Notes under the pieces: generated by a model
What the model was told of the DNA's origin: nothing
What the model saw: only the letters and a program-made list of their open reading frames with translations
Databases searched by the model: none
Origin: Verrucomicrobiota bacterium
GTDB lineage: Bacteria > Verrucomicrobiota > Verrucomicrobiae > Limisphaerales > UBA11358
Reading direction: 5' to 3'
DNA length: 64,000 bases
Assembly: GCA_014860005.1 (NCBI GenBank)
Contig: JACZKP010000215.1
Location: forward strand, 66,202 to 130,201
Shown here: positions 54,255-62,297 of the stretch, one piece after another
Layout: each line of letters opens with the position of its first letter
How positions within the stretch are numbered: position 1 is the first letter of the stretch
Translations under genes and position numbers: made by a program

Positions 54255-54893
54255 ATGGAAGCACATCTCCGCCGGGCCGCGGCGGTTAATGATCCCCAAT
54301 GGGACTGGCGCATCGCCTTTGGCCACCACCATTCCCAGGAGCCACTGCCGCCGTCGCTTCGCGATCAGATCATCCGCCGGGCATATCATTATCTCCGGGG
54401 AACTCGTGATGAGCAGATGGCCATCGTGCATGGCCTTCGGACCTCGCTTGAATACGGAAAAACGCGCTCGGTGTTGCAGGGGTTGCTGTGCGCCCGAGAT
54501 ATTTCGCTCGAAGACATTGCGTCGCTGCTCGGCTTGGAAGTTGAAGTCGTGATGCTTTACGAAGGCTTGTTCTTCAACGTCCGCAACCGCGAGGCCACCT
54601 TCACCCTCAACGCCATTTTCCCGCAAACCCGACTGGGTGCCGTGGTGGAAGCGGAGAAAGACTACAACGAGGTGGACTTGACGCTGATGCGACTTGGCCG
54701 GGACTACGGCTGGCGTGAGGTTGCTCGGTTTGCTGGGTTGATCACGATGGAGAAGCCGGGCGAGTCAACGGAGACGATGCTGGACGACATGGAGCGAACG
54801 ATCGCGGCGAACGCCCGGATGCTGACGCGAGCTTGGCACTTGAACAAGAGGGATTCCCCCCCGAAAACACGGCGACCAAAACAACGACCTTAG
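54255..54893 (+). CDS. Hypothetical protein
   Basis: A 212-residue protein, not recognised. It is mostly predicted helices, with Arg-Asp-Gln-Ile-Ile-Arg-Arg-Ala-Tyr and a helix-turn-helix-like stretch (Ile-Ala-Ser-Leu-Leu-Gly-Leu-Glu-Val-Glu-Val-Val, about 95-108) followed by Met-Leu-Tyr-Glu-Gly. A basic, proline-rich tail (Pro-Pro-Lys-Thr-Arg-Arg) could bind DNA. ATG 54255 was chosen as the start that begins the conserved-looking part; an ATG at 54018 is also in frame. It is divergent from ndvB and ends 75 bases before the tRNA. Confidence 0.55.
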   Translation: MEAHLRRAAAVNDPQWDWRIAFGHHHSQEPLPPSLRDQIIRRAYHYLRGTRDEQMAIVHGLRTSLEYGKTRSVLQGLLCARDISLEDIASLLGLEVEVVMLYEGLFFNVRNREATFTLNAIFPQTRLGAVVEAEKDYNEVDLTLMRLGRDYGWREVARFAGLITMEKPGESTETMLDDMERTIAANARMLTRAWHLNKRDSPPKTRRPKQRP

Positions 54894-54968
54894 CACGGCA
54901 CGGGCTCAGGTGCGGGGAAATGACTTGCGCGCCGGATTGGCGGCTCGTAACTTTCTAGCATCTTGGGC

Positions 54969-55045
54969 GCACCCATAGCTCAATTGGATAGAGCATCTGA
55001 CTACGGATCAGAAGGTTATAGGTTCAACTCCTATTGGGTGCGCCA
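54969..55045 (+). tRNA. tRNA-Arg(ACG)
   Basis: Acceptor GCACCCA pairs with TGGGTGC; the D-arm is GCTC...GAGC. The anticodon stem TCTGA/TCAGA has the loop CTACGGA, so the anticodon is ACG. The T-arm is ATAGG-TTCAACT-CCTAT, with discriminator G and encoded CCA. Its 3' 47 bases form the left attachment copy of the integrated element. Confidence 0.95.
54999..55045 (+). other. attL: 47 bp direct repeat in tRNA-Arg
   Basis: From GACTACGG in the anticodon region to the terminal CCA. It is identical to 63181-63227, 8182 bases away. Confidence 0.92.
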
Positions 55046-55142
55046 CCGATAAACAAAGGGTTTCTTCCACTTCCAAAAGTTTTTATAGCGGGTTTTTCCC
55101 TGACAAATTGTTGACAAGTGCGCCTGACGCTGGTCGAGTCCG

Positions 55143-55178
55143 GCAACTTTTAGAAAAAGTTGACCAGCATGATATAAT
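55143..55178 (+). promoter_or_regulatory. Candidate integrase promoter and operator
   Basis: A TATAAT box lies at 55173-55178. Upstream, CAACTTTT-AG-AAAAAGTTG is an inverted repeat that could be an operator over the -35 region. AAGGAG (55195-55200) is a good ribosome site for ATG 55209. Confidence 0.45.
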
Positions 55179-55208
55179 GGCGAGAAATCAAAACAAGGAG
55201 AAGACCCT

Positions 55209-56372
55209 ATGTTAGTCAGAAGCACATTTCCGCAGGTTTACGCACTTGAACACCGCAAGGGGGACAAGTACTGGTTGGTTTCCGCTCGCTCTGCAAAATG
55301 GGGAATGAACGAGCGCAAGACGTTCGGGGCAGAGAAAGAAGCGCTGGATTACGCTCGCCAGATTGAAAAGTCCATTCGCTCAATCGGAATGCAATCCAAC
55401 ATCCCAAAGGAAAAACTCGCCTGCATTACATCCTATGAAAAATTGGTTGAGCGATTGGCCCCGCACGGCAAGACCCCGGAGGATGCGGTTGACCATTATG
55501 TGAAGTTTTTAGGCGATGAAATCTTGCGCCAAGCGAAACCGCCGATTCGTGAACTGGCGGACAAGTGGCGGGACTTCAAGTTGACCGATACCACCCTAAG
55601 CGCAAAGACGGTGACTGAAATCCGTTTTTACGCTCGCTGGATAAAGACCCAATGGGGCGACTTGAAACCCGATGAACCCAAAAAGAATGAAATTGACGTG
55701 CTATTGCGGGGAATGAAACGAGTCACAAACAACACCCGGCGAAAATATCTCCGTTACATTCGGATGTTTTTTTCATGGGTGAAGGATGAACACTTGATTG
55801 ACGCCAATCCAACGGACGGGATTTTCTACAAACCCGATGATTTCACGGCAGGATTTTACGACGTGCCGACAACCAAGAAATTGCTTCGTTATGTGGCGGA
55901 GAACAAAAAGGATTTAATCGGATATTATGCGCTTTTGACGTTCGCCGGGTTGCGTCCATCGGAAGGGGCGAGAGTCCACTGGCAAGACTACACTTTTAAG
56001 ACGAATGAACTTTACGTGCGAAAGGGCAAGACGAATGCCCGGCATATCATCCTCGAACCCGCTGCGGCGGAATGGATGAAATGGTTTCGGGAGAACATCC
56101 CCAGCGAGTCACCCTTTGTGAAAGTTAAGAATCTCTCCAATCGGGAAAGGGAAATTCGGGGAAAAGTCCTAAATGGCGATTGGGTTCAGGATGGACTCCG
56201 GCACGGGTTCGGAACGTATTACAAATCCAAAATCAAAGACATTGGCAAGGTTGCCGATTACATGGGAAACAGTGCCGACATGGTAAAACGCCACTATGCC
56301 AGAACCATTCCCGCCGATGAATGCGCAGAGTTTTGGGCAATGACTCCCGCCGCAGTGCTGGCAGAGAAATAA
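55209..56372 (+). CDS. int: Tyrosine integrase of the tRNA-Arg element
   Basis: A 387-residue tyrosine recombinase. An arm-binding N-terminal part and a SAM-like core-binding domain (about 115-210) precede the catalytic domain with Arg in Ala-Gly-Leu-Arg-Pro-Ser-Glu (near 249), box II Asp-Gly-Leu-Arg-His-Gly-Phe (near 327; the usual first His is Asp, as in some related integrases), and the nucleophile Tyr in Arg-His-Tyr-Ala-Arg near 362. It starts 164 bases after the tRNA, the usual layout for integrases that use the tRNA 3' end. Confidence 0.92.
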   Translation: MLVRSTFPQVYALEHRKGDKYWLVSARSAKWGMNERKTFGAEKEALDYARQIEKSIRSIGMQSNIPKEKLACITSYEKLVERLAPHGKTPEDAVDHYVKFLGDEILRQAKPPIRELADKWRDFKLTDTTLSAKTVTEIRFYARWIKTQWGDLKPDEPKKNEIDVLLRGMKRVTNNTRRKYLRYIRMFFSWVKDEHLIDANPTDGIFYKPDDFTAGFYDVPTTKKLLRYVAENKKDLIGYYALLTFAGLRPSEGARVHWQDYTFKTNELYVRKGKTNARHIILEPAAAEWMKWFRENIPSESPFVKVKNLSNREREIRGKVLNGDWVQDGLRHGFGTYYKSKIKDIGKVADYMGNSADMVKRHYARTIPADECAEFWAMTPAAVLAEK

Positions 56373-56703
56373 GAATTCTCAAATCGCTTCCGGGGAAACT
56401 CTCCCCCAAGCGTATAGCAACTTCAGGGTTTTATTCCTGATGCGTCCTGCGAAGTCCTACGCTCACCGGACACCATTTCCCAGATCGTCCCCATTCGTGA
56501 AATGGCATCCGTTTTGACAAATCGTTTATAGGAAAGGAAATCGGTTTCGGCATCATTCCACCCCCAAGAGGTTCAGGCGGTTTATACGCAATCCGGGAGC
56601 GATTGCGGGGCATCCAATGCGAGGGTTTCAAGGCGGGAAACGATACGCTCGAAGCAATCAGGATGCCAGAGTGTTCCAATGATAACGATTTATTCGGGGC
56701 ACC

Positions 56704-56770
56704 GGGGGCGCAAAAAATCAGGGCAGGATTTCACTAATACCACTTTACGGAACCGGAGGCAATACGTCAA
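56704..56770 (-). repeat. Inverted repeat arm (left) with outward promoter-like sequence
   Basis: About 67 bases, roughly 80% identical by eye to 57939-58005 in inverted order. Both share TCCTGCCCTGATTTTTTGCG exactly. On the minus strand the arm begins TTGACG, then 17 bases, then TAAAGT, a sigma-70-like pair that reads away from the recombinase gene. Confidence 0.6.
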
Positions 56771-56802
56771 GCATTTTCGGCGAAATAAAACAGGAATAAT
56801 GA

Positions 56803-57000
56803 ATGCCAATCTTGAACAATTGGCACAAGAATCCGGACGGAAAAATCAGCGGGATTTACTCAACAAATGCGCTCGCAAATCTCCGTGTCCAACAAGGGCA
56901 CCATTTGCCGAAAATGTCTTATCAATTTTCGGGTTCCAATATCCCAAGAGGGAACCATTTTTTGAGAGAATTTGTTTCTGGTATGGGGACACGGTTTTGA
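56803..57000 (+). CDS. Small hypothetical protein
   Basis: 65 residues; AGGAA lies six bases before ATG 56803. It is not recognised. It holds Trp-His-Lys-Asn-Pro-Asp-Gly-Lys and is rich in polar residues. Another frame (from 56799) is also open, so coding is uncertain. Confidence 0.3.
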   Translation: MPILNNWHKNPDGKISGIYSTNALANLRVQQGHHLPKMSYQFSGSNIPRGNHFLREFVSGMGTRF

Positions 57001-57067
57001 GGAAACCAAGTGCTTGACCGCTTCTGCCTTTTAGAACTTTGGGATGCGTAATCATATCCCATAAATA

Positions 57068-57733
57068 TCATGCCGATTGCAGGAGATTGAAAACGTGTGA
57101 GGGAGTCCAAGCGTTGCCCCGTGCGGTTTTGATGCCCCGGAGGTTCAACACTTCCGCCAGTTCCGCCAACTTGGAAAGACCCGTCTTGCTTTTGATCTCG
57201 TCAACGATTGCCCGCAACTTGCCATTGCGTTCCTTGGCACGCTCGCCCCGCACGGCATTTGCCTTCTGGCGTGCCTCTGCAATGCGAGGGTTGCCAAGTA
57301 TCACGCCCGCTGCTTTCGCCCGTTGTAGGGCAATCCGGGTGCGAATGGACACGTTCCTTGCCTCTTGCTCTGCTACAAGGGCGAGAATGCCGATTGTGAA
57401 GCGGTCCTGGACGCTGGGCATATCACAGAAACGGATTTCAACGCCCGTGCTTTGGAGGCGTAGCAGAAACTCCGCATTGCGTGCCAAGCGGTCAATTCGG
57501 GAGAAAACGAGGCAAGACTTTGTTTTGATGGCAAGGGCGATTGCCTTTGCCAGTTCGGGTCTATCCTCTGCGGTCAAAGTCCCGCTTTCAACTTCGCAAA
57601 ACGTGCCTTCAATGTGAAGGGTTTCTTGTTGGCAGAATCGGGCAGTGATTTCTTGTTGTGCGCCGATGGAATAGGAGTCCAATCCGCCCGATTTATCGTT
57701 TGATATTCTGTGGTAGCAAACCGCTGTTTTCAT
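57068..57733 (-). CDS. Serine recombinase (resolvase/invertase family)
   Basis: A 221-residue small serine recombinase. The catalytic Ser is in Tyr-His-Arg-Ile-Ser (residue 11), followed by Ser-Ile-Gly-Ala-Gln-Gln, the Val-Phe-Ser-Arg-Ile-Asp-Arg-Leu-Ala-Arg motif near 76-85, and Glu-Gln-Glu-Ala-Arg. A C-terminal helix-turn-helix lies near 185-215. It is bracketed by an imperfect inverted repeat (56704-56770 and 57939-58005), the arrangement expected for a DNA invertase acting on its own flanks. Confidence 0.9.
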   Translation of the reverse strand: MKTAVCYHRISNDKSGGLDSYSIGAQQEITARFCQQETLHIEGTFCEVESGTLTAEDRPELAKAIALAIKTKSCLVFSRIDRLARNAEFLLRLQSTGVEIRFCDMPSVQDRFTIGILALVAEQEARNVSIRTRIALQRAKAAGVILGNPRIAEARQKANAVRGERAKERNGKLRAIVDEIKSKTGLSKLAELAEVLNLRGIKTARGNAWTPSHVFNLLQSA

Positions 57734-57938
57734 CTTGCAAATAGATTGGCATAGTCCCTGCTATAAGTCCAGCACTTTTTTCAGGTTTCTAATTGAACCG
57801 ATACACCCCTGATTCCCTAAAACTTTTTCCATTATCACCCGACATTGGCACGAATACCTGCCGGAATTATCACCGGATTCCTGTGCCATTTGTCCCGGAA
57901 TAAATGAAATATATCCGGCAAAATAACGAGGTTTTATA

Positions 57939-58005
57939 TTGACACTTACCTCCGGTCTGGTAACGTGGTATCAGTTAAGTCCTGCCCTGATTTTTTGCGC
58001 CCCCC
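57939..58005 (+). repeat. Inverted repeat arm (right) with outward promoter-like sequence
   Basis: The partner of 56704-56770. It begins TTGACA, then 16 bases, then TAACGT, reading rightward away from the recombinase, and ends in the shared TCCTGCCCTGATTTTTTGCG. Confidence 0.6.
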
Positions 58006-58371
58006 CCCCGTTGCTCCCGGATATTTTTCGGGAGCGGGGTTTGACGGGTTGTTTTCCATTCTGTGCCTATGCGCCAGAATGCCGTTTCTTGCTTCCCGGA
58101 TGCCCCTAGAACGTGTTTTGACCCGTAGCAGATGAAAAGACCCTCGCCCGCTCCTATTGCCCGTCCTATTGCGTGCCATATCGCCCCGGATAAGTGGCAC
58201 GGAAAATGAATGCCTTTACAACGAATCTTGCCAAAAAACATCGGGTCAATCCTGCGAATGGGGACATTACCACGTTAGCGTTGCGAACCTCACCGGATTG
58301 AGCAGGAGCGATTTTCGTTGGGCGGTGCAAGTTGCTGTACGCTCTGGGGGGCGATTCCCCATAAACAAAAG

Positions 58372-58398
58372 GGCGAGCATCCGGGGGGAATGCTCGCC
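58372..58398 (-). terminator. Rho-independent terminator
   Basis: Stem GGCGAGCAT / ATGCTCGCC; on the minus strand it is followed by CTTTTGTTT. It ends the small gene at 58419-58589. Confidence 0.8.
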
Positions 58399-58418
58399 TT
58401 TGCGGGAGTGTGAAGGAT

Positions 58419-58589
58419 TTACTTGCTTAGAGCGGCAATGAAATCCTTGAACTTTGAAAGGTCTGCTTTGACGTTGGCAAGTTTCCTTTCCTGTTTGGCA
58501 ATCTCTTTTTCAATTTCCCGTTTCTGCCCCAAGAGTTTGACAAATGTATCTTCATTCAGTTCCAGCGGTTTTGTTCTTTTTCGTGCCAT
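58419..58589 (-). CDS. Small coiled-coil protein
   Basis: A 56-residue protein beginning Met-Ala-Arg-Lys-Arg-Thr-Lys. Residues 15-50 form a charged coiled coil (Leu-Gly-Gln-Lys-Arg-Glu-Ile-Glu-Lys-Glu-Ile-Ala). ATG 58589 was chosen for its AAGGTG ribosome site; an upstream ATG would overlap a stem. It is followed by a clear terminator. Function unknown; such proteins are common cargo or control genes of integrated elements. Confidence 0.6.
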   Translation of the reverse strand: MARKRTKPLELNEDTFVKLLGQKREIEKEIAKQERKLANVKADLSKFKDFIAALSK

Positions 58590-58658
58590 AGTATTTTCAC
58601 CTTTCTTGCGGGTATTCCTGCCAGCGGGATTTTGGGTTGTCAACCCTGATAAAAGAAA

Positions 58659-58693
58659 CCCTTCCCCCGTTGGAAAGCAAGGCGGGGAAAGGG
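58659..58693 (-). terminator. Rho-independent terminator
   Basis: An inverted repeat CCCTTCCCCCG ... CGGGGAAAGGG, followed on the minus strand by TTTCTTTTA. It lies 48 bases downstream of the stop of the 58741 gene. Confidence 0.7.
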
Positions 58694-58740
58694 TCTGCTA
58701 TGAACCGGAGTTGAACACTCCGTTTTTACCTGAAATTCGT

Positions 58741-60027
58741 TTAGGGTTGCCAGTGATGTTTCCACATATTGCGCCGGTCTGGCGGGGGTGCATTTTCATC
58801 CGCCAAAATGATGCCGTGCTGGGCATCCCAAGAGAGTTTCTTTTTTGGCGGGAGTTGTGACTTGTCAACAAGGGTTGCCCCGATGCCGGGAAGATAAACG
58901 AGTTTCTTCCCGCCCAAAGTATCAGCATAGGGTTTGCTGGCGTCCCGATTCTCGTTTATGGAAACTGGTTTTCCATCGTGCATGGGTTCACCCTTCAATG
59001 AAGCGGAAACTTCGTTGTCCGCAGTATGCCCGGAGTTAAAATCATTTCCGGCAAATCTTCTGCCCGTGAATGGCGAACGAGCAACGCACAAACCTTGCTT
59101 CAAATCCGTAAGGGACTTGTTGCGGAGAATGTCATCCCCGCCATAGGCCCCAGTCGCAACTGCCAATTCCTTCAAGACGGAATACGCATCGTTTGGCGAA
59201 ACATCGTCAATCGGATTCGGGTCTTCCATTCCAAGCGCAAGGCGGGTCTGGATTTTGTCCACGATGCCGAAAAGGTAGCGTATCAAATCGCCGGCAGATA
59301 TTTTGTCCGTTTCGGTTTGCTGGTCCCCGTCAACAAAAGTTTTCACGCCAAACAAATGCCCCTGCGAAATGACTTCAATCCGTGCCGTGTCCAGGTTCAG
59401 GGTGATTTGCCCGGCATCGTCCATCGTGATTTGTTCCGGTTCCATCGGGAGCATTTCCCGCAGATAAGCAAACAAATCCTGCGGGACTTGAACGGCGGAT
59501 TGTTCATCGGTTCGCTTTGGTCTGTCCAATCGTCCAAGCGGGTCTTCTCCTCTGGGATAATCACGGGCATCCTTTCGCCCCGTTTGGTCCCGGTCCTTTT
59601 CTTCACCGATGCGTTGCCATCCTTCACGCTGACTCTGTTCCGTTGCCCGATTGGTTTTCTGTCCTGCTTGGGAAAATGCTTTTGCCGTGCTTACGGGTTC
59701 AATGCTTGCCGATTGATGCCCTTGCGGAAATTTTCCATTCCACCAGTTGCCGGGGTCATTTGAATCTGAAAGTTTCTGCAACACGTTGAGACATTCCTGC
59801 CACGATACATCTTTCAAATCCACGTCTTCATTGTCCGCAGATTTTGCGAACATATCGCACGTCTCACCCGTCACCGGGTAAACCGTTGCGACGGCGCCAC
59901 TGTCCAGCATTACAACCAACTGCCCATTGCCGATGTTGCGGACTCTGGCGCCCGATATTCTGCTTTCAATTTCGGATGCGAAGTTGCTGGTGTTCGTTTC
60001 TTCCGCACGATAAAAATCTTTGTCCAT
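58741..60027 (-). CDS. Hypothetical protein of the integrated element
   Basis: A 428-residue protein, not recognised. ATG 60027 was chosen for its GGAG ribosome site seven bases upstream; the in-frame ATG at 60039 is an alternative. The N-terminal part (about 15-80) looks like a small beta-domain (Gly-Asn-Gly-Gln-Leu-Val-Val-Met-Leu); 95-170 is polar and probably disordered; 180-310 is mixed and acidic. There is no signal peptide or membrane helix. It is followed by a terminator. It may be the element's main cargo. Confidence 0.6.
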   Translation of the reverse strand: MDKDFYRAEETNTSNFASEIESRISGARVRNIGNGQLVVMLDSGAVATVYPVTGETCDMFAKSADNEDVDLKDVSWQECLNVLQKLSDSNDPGNWWNGKFPQGHQSASIEPVSTAKAFSQAGQKTNRATEQSQREGWQRIGEEKDRDQTGRKDARDYPRGEDPLGRLDRPKRTDEQSAVQVPQDLFAYLREMLPMEPEQITMDDAGQITLNLDTARIEVISQGHLFGVKTFVDGDQQTETDKISAGDLIRYLFGIVDKIQTRLALGMEDPNPIDDVSPNDAYSVLKELAVATGAYGGDDILRNKSLTDLKQGLCVARSPFTGRRFAGNDFNSGHTADNEVSASLKGEPMHDGKPVSINENRDASKPYADTLGGKKLVYLPGIGATLVDKSQLPPKKKLSWDAQHGIILADENAPPPDRRNMWKHHWQP

Positions 60028-60072
60028 ATTGTTCTCCATTGGTTCATAGGTTCGGGGCAGCAATGCCTCTCT

Positions 60073-60085
60073 CAATAAGTATCAG
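60073..60085 (-). promoter_or_regulatory. Shared CTGATACTTATTG promoter-like motif
   Basis: Minus-strand CTGATACTTATTG, 46 bases before ATG 60027. An identical 13-mer is at 61305-61317 before another minus-strand operon. GATACT could be a -10 box. Confidence 0.4.
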
Positions 60086-60242
60086 TATGCGGATCGAAAA
60101 ATGCGTGAATGTGTGTCGCAACGCATCCTTTTTCATTGTCGCATCTGATTGCGATTCTCTGCGGGGCAATCACCCGTAGTTTTAGAATCCAATTCGCTCT
60201 TTCCTTTCAGAACAGGAACGAGTCGAAAATGCACGCAAGCAC

Positions 60243-61100
60243 TTACGCATCCTTGGGACACACTTTGAAGATGCTTTGCTCTGATTCCGTCCAGAGCATC
60301 AAATCAAATTTCTTTTCGTCAAAATGTCGGCACATTGCCTGCACTTTCGGGTTGTTCAAATAATCATTTCCATCGGCGGTTATCAAAACGATTTTCTCTT
60401 TATCATCCAGCGCACAGAACTTGAACCCATCCCGTTCTGTCCCCATCGCCGTATCCTTTACAAATGAGAACCCGCCGGCATTAAGTTGTCTCACGATTTC
60501 ACTTTGCCTTGCGGCAGAGGGTCCGGGTTTGATTCTCGCAGGCAGCGGCAAGGGCAGCGGTCCCTTTTCGCTTACGCCGAAACGACCGGACCTTTTATTG
60601 TTCACCGGATGAACAATCGGGATTTGCGACCGGTGGCGGTGCTGCGCTTGAGAGTGCTGGGCGCACGCCCTTTCTCTCGCTTCGCTCGGTTCATTGACCA
60701 TTGATTTATCATCGTTCACAGGATGAACAATCCCGTCCGGTACAGTACTGTTTCTACTCTTACTTATAGGTTCATCAGGTGAACAATCATTGTTCATCAG
60801 GTGAACAATCCACCTTTCAAATGCCGGGTAGTCCAGTTGGATTGTCATTCCTTTTGTGACGCCACTTTTTCTAACGAATGTCCACTTTCGGCAAGTCTCA
60901 CTCACTTTGCCCGCCGAGATGCCCGTTTGCCGGGCAAGCGTGCGGACATGGAACTTGAACCCGTCCCCGCCGTTCGCTCCGGTGAGGTTGGATTGAAAGA
61001 GCATCTTATCCAAAAGCACATACTCGAACGGCGTGAGAAATTGCAACCATTCAACCCGTGTTCGGTTCATCCTTTTTTGAGTTGCTTCCGTGTTCATCAT
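60243..61100 (-). CDS. Replication-initiator-like DNA-binding protein
   Basis: A 285-residue protein. Residues 10-100 have the winged-helix shape of plasmid and phage initiators or DnaD-like proteins (Phe-Glu-Tyr-Val-Leu-Leu-Asp-Lys-Met-Leu; Thr-Gly-Ile-Ser-Ala-Gly-Lys-Val-Ser-Glu). A variable polar middle part is followed by a C-terminal mixed domain (205-285). The middle of the gene contains four palindromes like iterons (60600-60806). The stop of the small gene before it overlaps its ATG (ATGA), and a GGAGG ribosome site is present. Initiator function is inferred. Confidence 0.55.
   Translation of the reverse strand: MMNTEATQKRMNRTRVEWLQFLTPFEYVLLDKMLFQSNLTGANGGDGFKFHVRTLARQTGISAGKVSETCRKWTFVRKSGVTKGMTIQLDYPAFERWIVHLMNNDCSPDEPISKSRNSTVPDGIVHPVNDDKSMVNEPSEARERACAQHSQAQHRHRSQIPIVHPVNNKRSGRFGVSEKGPLPLPLPARIKPGPSAARQSEIVRQLNAGGFSFVKDTAMGTERDGFKFCALDDKEKIVLITADGNDYLNNPKVQAMCRHFDEKKFDLMLWTESEQSIFKVCPKDA
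60600..60806. repeat. Four iteron-like palindromes inside the initiator-like gene
   Basis: GTTCACCGGATGAAC (60600-60614), GTTCACAGGATGAAC (60714-60728), GTTCATCAGGTGAAC (60770-60784 and 60792-60806). Each is a near-perfect palindrome and is followed by AATC, as part of a longer shared repeat. The last two are 22 bases apart. One copy is in a different reading frame from the other three. Confidence 0.75.
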
Positions 61101-61279
61101 TCAACCTCCTGCCCTTGTTCTTTGCTCCATTGTTCCATTCGCTTTGCCCGCCAGATTTTCAGTTCATCCATTACGGGTTTCGGCAAACAAAACCCATAGA
61201 ACACAAATCCAGCACGCTTTTTCTTGCGCCAGTAGGTTTTATTCCAGCGGCGTTTTTCTTCTGCGGTATATTGTCGTCT
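61097..61279 (-). CDS. Small basic hypothetical protein
   Basis: A 60-residue protein, very basic (Arg-Arg-Gln-Tyr ... Trp-Arg-Lys-Lys-Lys-Arg). ATG 61279 has AAGGA eight bases upstream. Its stop overlaps the initiator-like gene's start by ATGA, so they form one operon. It could be a DNA-binding or copy-control protein; the sequence gives no family. Confidence 0.6.
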   Translation of the reverse strand, partial: RRQYTAEEKRRWNKTYWRKKKRAGFVFYGFCLPKPVMDELKIWRAKRMEQWSKEQGQEVE

Positions 61280-61304
61280 CATTAAAACCATCCTTTCTGT
61301 TTAC

Positions 61305-61317
61305 CAATAAGTATCAG
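61305..61317 (-). promoter_or_regulatory. Shared CTGATACTTATTG promoter-like motif
   Basis: The same 13-mer as at 60073-60085, 26 bases before ATG 61279. Confidence 0.4.
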
Positions 61318-61461
61318 GGGAAATCAGAAAACATCTGTCCCGGAGTTTTTATATTTCGGGGAAATGTGAACCGAAAGGCAGGAGGGAAAAGTCCCCCGAT
61401 GGATGAACCGCACCGGGGGACGTGAATCACGGAAACAACACCGGATAAGTAGCATTCCCGA

Positions 61462-61659
61462 ATGACAGAATGCTATTTATTCTTTATGGAAACCGACAAA
61501 ATACATCGCCCCATTGCCGGCAGAAGAAACTGCCACGGTTGCGGGGCAGAAATCTTATATTCAAATCACGTCGCATTCACCAATTCACTCCGCAGAGGTT
61601 CGGTGCTTTGCCGAAAATGTTGCGGACTCCGATCACGGGAAGCGAAAACAAGAGTTTGA
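61462..61659 (+). CDS. Small zinc-ribbon protein
   Basis: A 65-residue protein with Cys-His-Gly-Cys-Gly near 24 and Cys-Arg-Lys-Cys-Cys near 50, a two-knuckle zinc ribbon. A later ATG at 61486 is possible. Its stop is one base before the next start, so the two are co-expressed. Target unknown; zinc ribbons of this size often bind DNA or a partner protein. Confidence 0.55.
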   Translation: MTECYLFFMETDKIHRPIAGRRNCHGCGAEILYSNHVAFTNSLRRGSVLCRKCCGLRSREAKTRV

Positions 61660-61660
61660 T

Positions 61661-62017
61661 ATGATTACATTTTCGGCATTTGAAAATAGAACAGATTTCA
61701 TCCCGTTCAATTGTTCGGGGTCGATCTGGGAATCCTATGCCGACGAAATGCAGGCAATGGAGATTGACTTTCCCCAGTTCAAAGACGAAAGCATTTTCAT
61801 TTTCCGGGTTGAGACATTCCCGAATGTGTTTCTCCATTTCTTTTTCCTTCAATACCGCAACGAAATCAAAATCGTTGGCGAAAATCTGGCGTTCCCAAGT
61901 CCAAGGGAATTGCTGGACTATTTCAAGTCGGCAAAGTGTTCCAAGGAACGGATTCTTGCGAAGATGGAAGCGGAAGAAAAGTTGAGTGAGGAAAATTCAG
62001 TGAATGAAGTTCAATAG
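61661..62017 (+). CDS. Small acidic hypothetical protein
   Basis: A 118-residue protein with no recognised family. It has aromatic beta-strands (Val-Phe-Leu-His-Phe-Phe-Phe-Leu-Gln-Tyr) and an acidic helical tail (Lys-Met-Glu-Ala-Glu-Glu-Lys). It directly follows the zinc-ribbon gene with one base between. Good coding appearance; function unknown. Confidence 0.6.
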   Translation: MITFSAFENRTDFIPFNCSGSIWESYADEMQAMEIDFPQFKDESIFIFRVETFPNVFLHFFFLQYRNEIKIVGENLAFPSPRELLDYFKSAKCSKERILAKMEAEEKLSEENSVNEVQ

Positions 62018-62101
62018 CGGGAACAAAAAAATCTTGTCCGCATATTGAAAACCCCTGCGCCCATAGGCGGGAAGAAAGTTTGGTCCGGGTTGAGAACCAA
62101 G

Positions 62102-62293
62102 TTATTTTTTGGGGCGAGTTGACGCAACGGGAGTTGAGGCGGATTTTGTCTTTTGCGCAACTGCAAGTACAAGTTGCTCTGGCGAAAGTTTCTTCCGGGT
62201 CTTTGACCCTGTTTGCTTCTTGGGTTTCTTGCGAAGGAACGATTTCAACGAGGGAATTGGTTCCTCTTTCGGGATTTTGATTTCATCGCTCAT
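62102..62293 (-). CDS. Small basic hypothetical protein
   Basis: A 63-residue protein, Met-Ser-Asp-Glu-Ile at the start and then Lys/Pro/Ser-rich. Last of three minus-strand genes; it starts four bases after the previous stop. Its N-terminus copies that of the neighbouring coiled-coil protein. Confidence 0.5.
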   Translation of the reverse strand: MSDEIKIPKEEPIPSLKSFLRKKPKKQTGSKTRKKLSPEQLVLAVAQKTKSASTPVASTRPKK

Positions 62294-62297
62294 AGGT

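Larger units (their letters stand above)
56373..57067. other. Gene-poor stretch with left inverted-repeat arm
   Basis: 56453-56736 on the plus strand reads protein-like in two frames that would join by a frameshift near 56525 (Pro-Pro-Pro-Arg-Gly-Ser-Gly-Gly-Leu in the second), suggesting a decayed gene. 56704-56770 is the left arm of an inverted repeat. A small frame at 56803-57000 is listed separately. Confidence 0.4.
57734..58418. other. Intergenic region with right inverted-repeat arm
   Basis: No gene is supported. It contains the upstream region of the recombinase, the right arm at 57939-58005, a run of ten C (58000-58009), a hairpin GCTCCCG/CGGGAGC near 58013-58036, and the terminator at 58372-58398. 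Confidence 0.5.

Noticed and set aside
56431..56679. 82-residue minus-strand frame with a TTG start
   Set aside because: Poor start and low-complexity content; the plus strand here looks like a decayed gene.
60600..60806. Ile-Val-His-Pro-Val-Asn protein repeats
   Set aside because: One copy is in another reading frame, so the repeat acts at DNA level.
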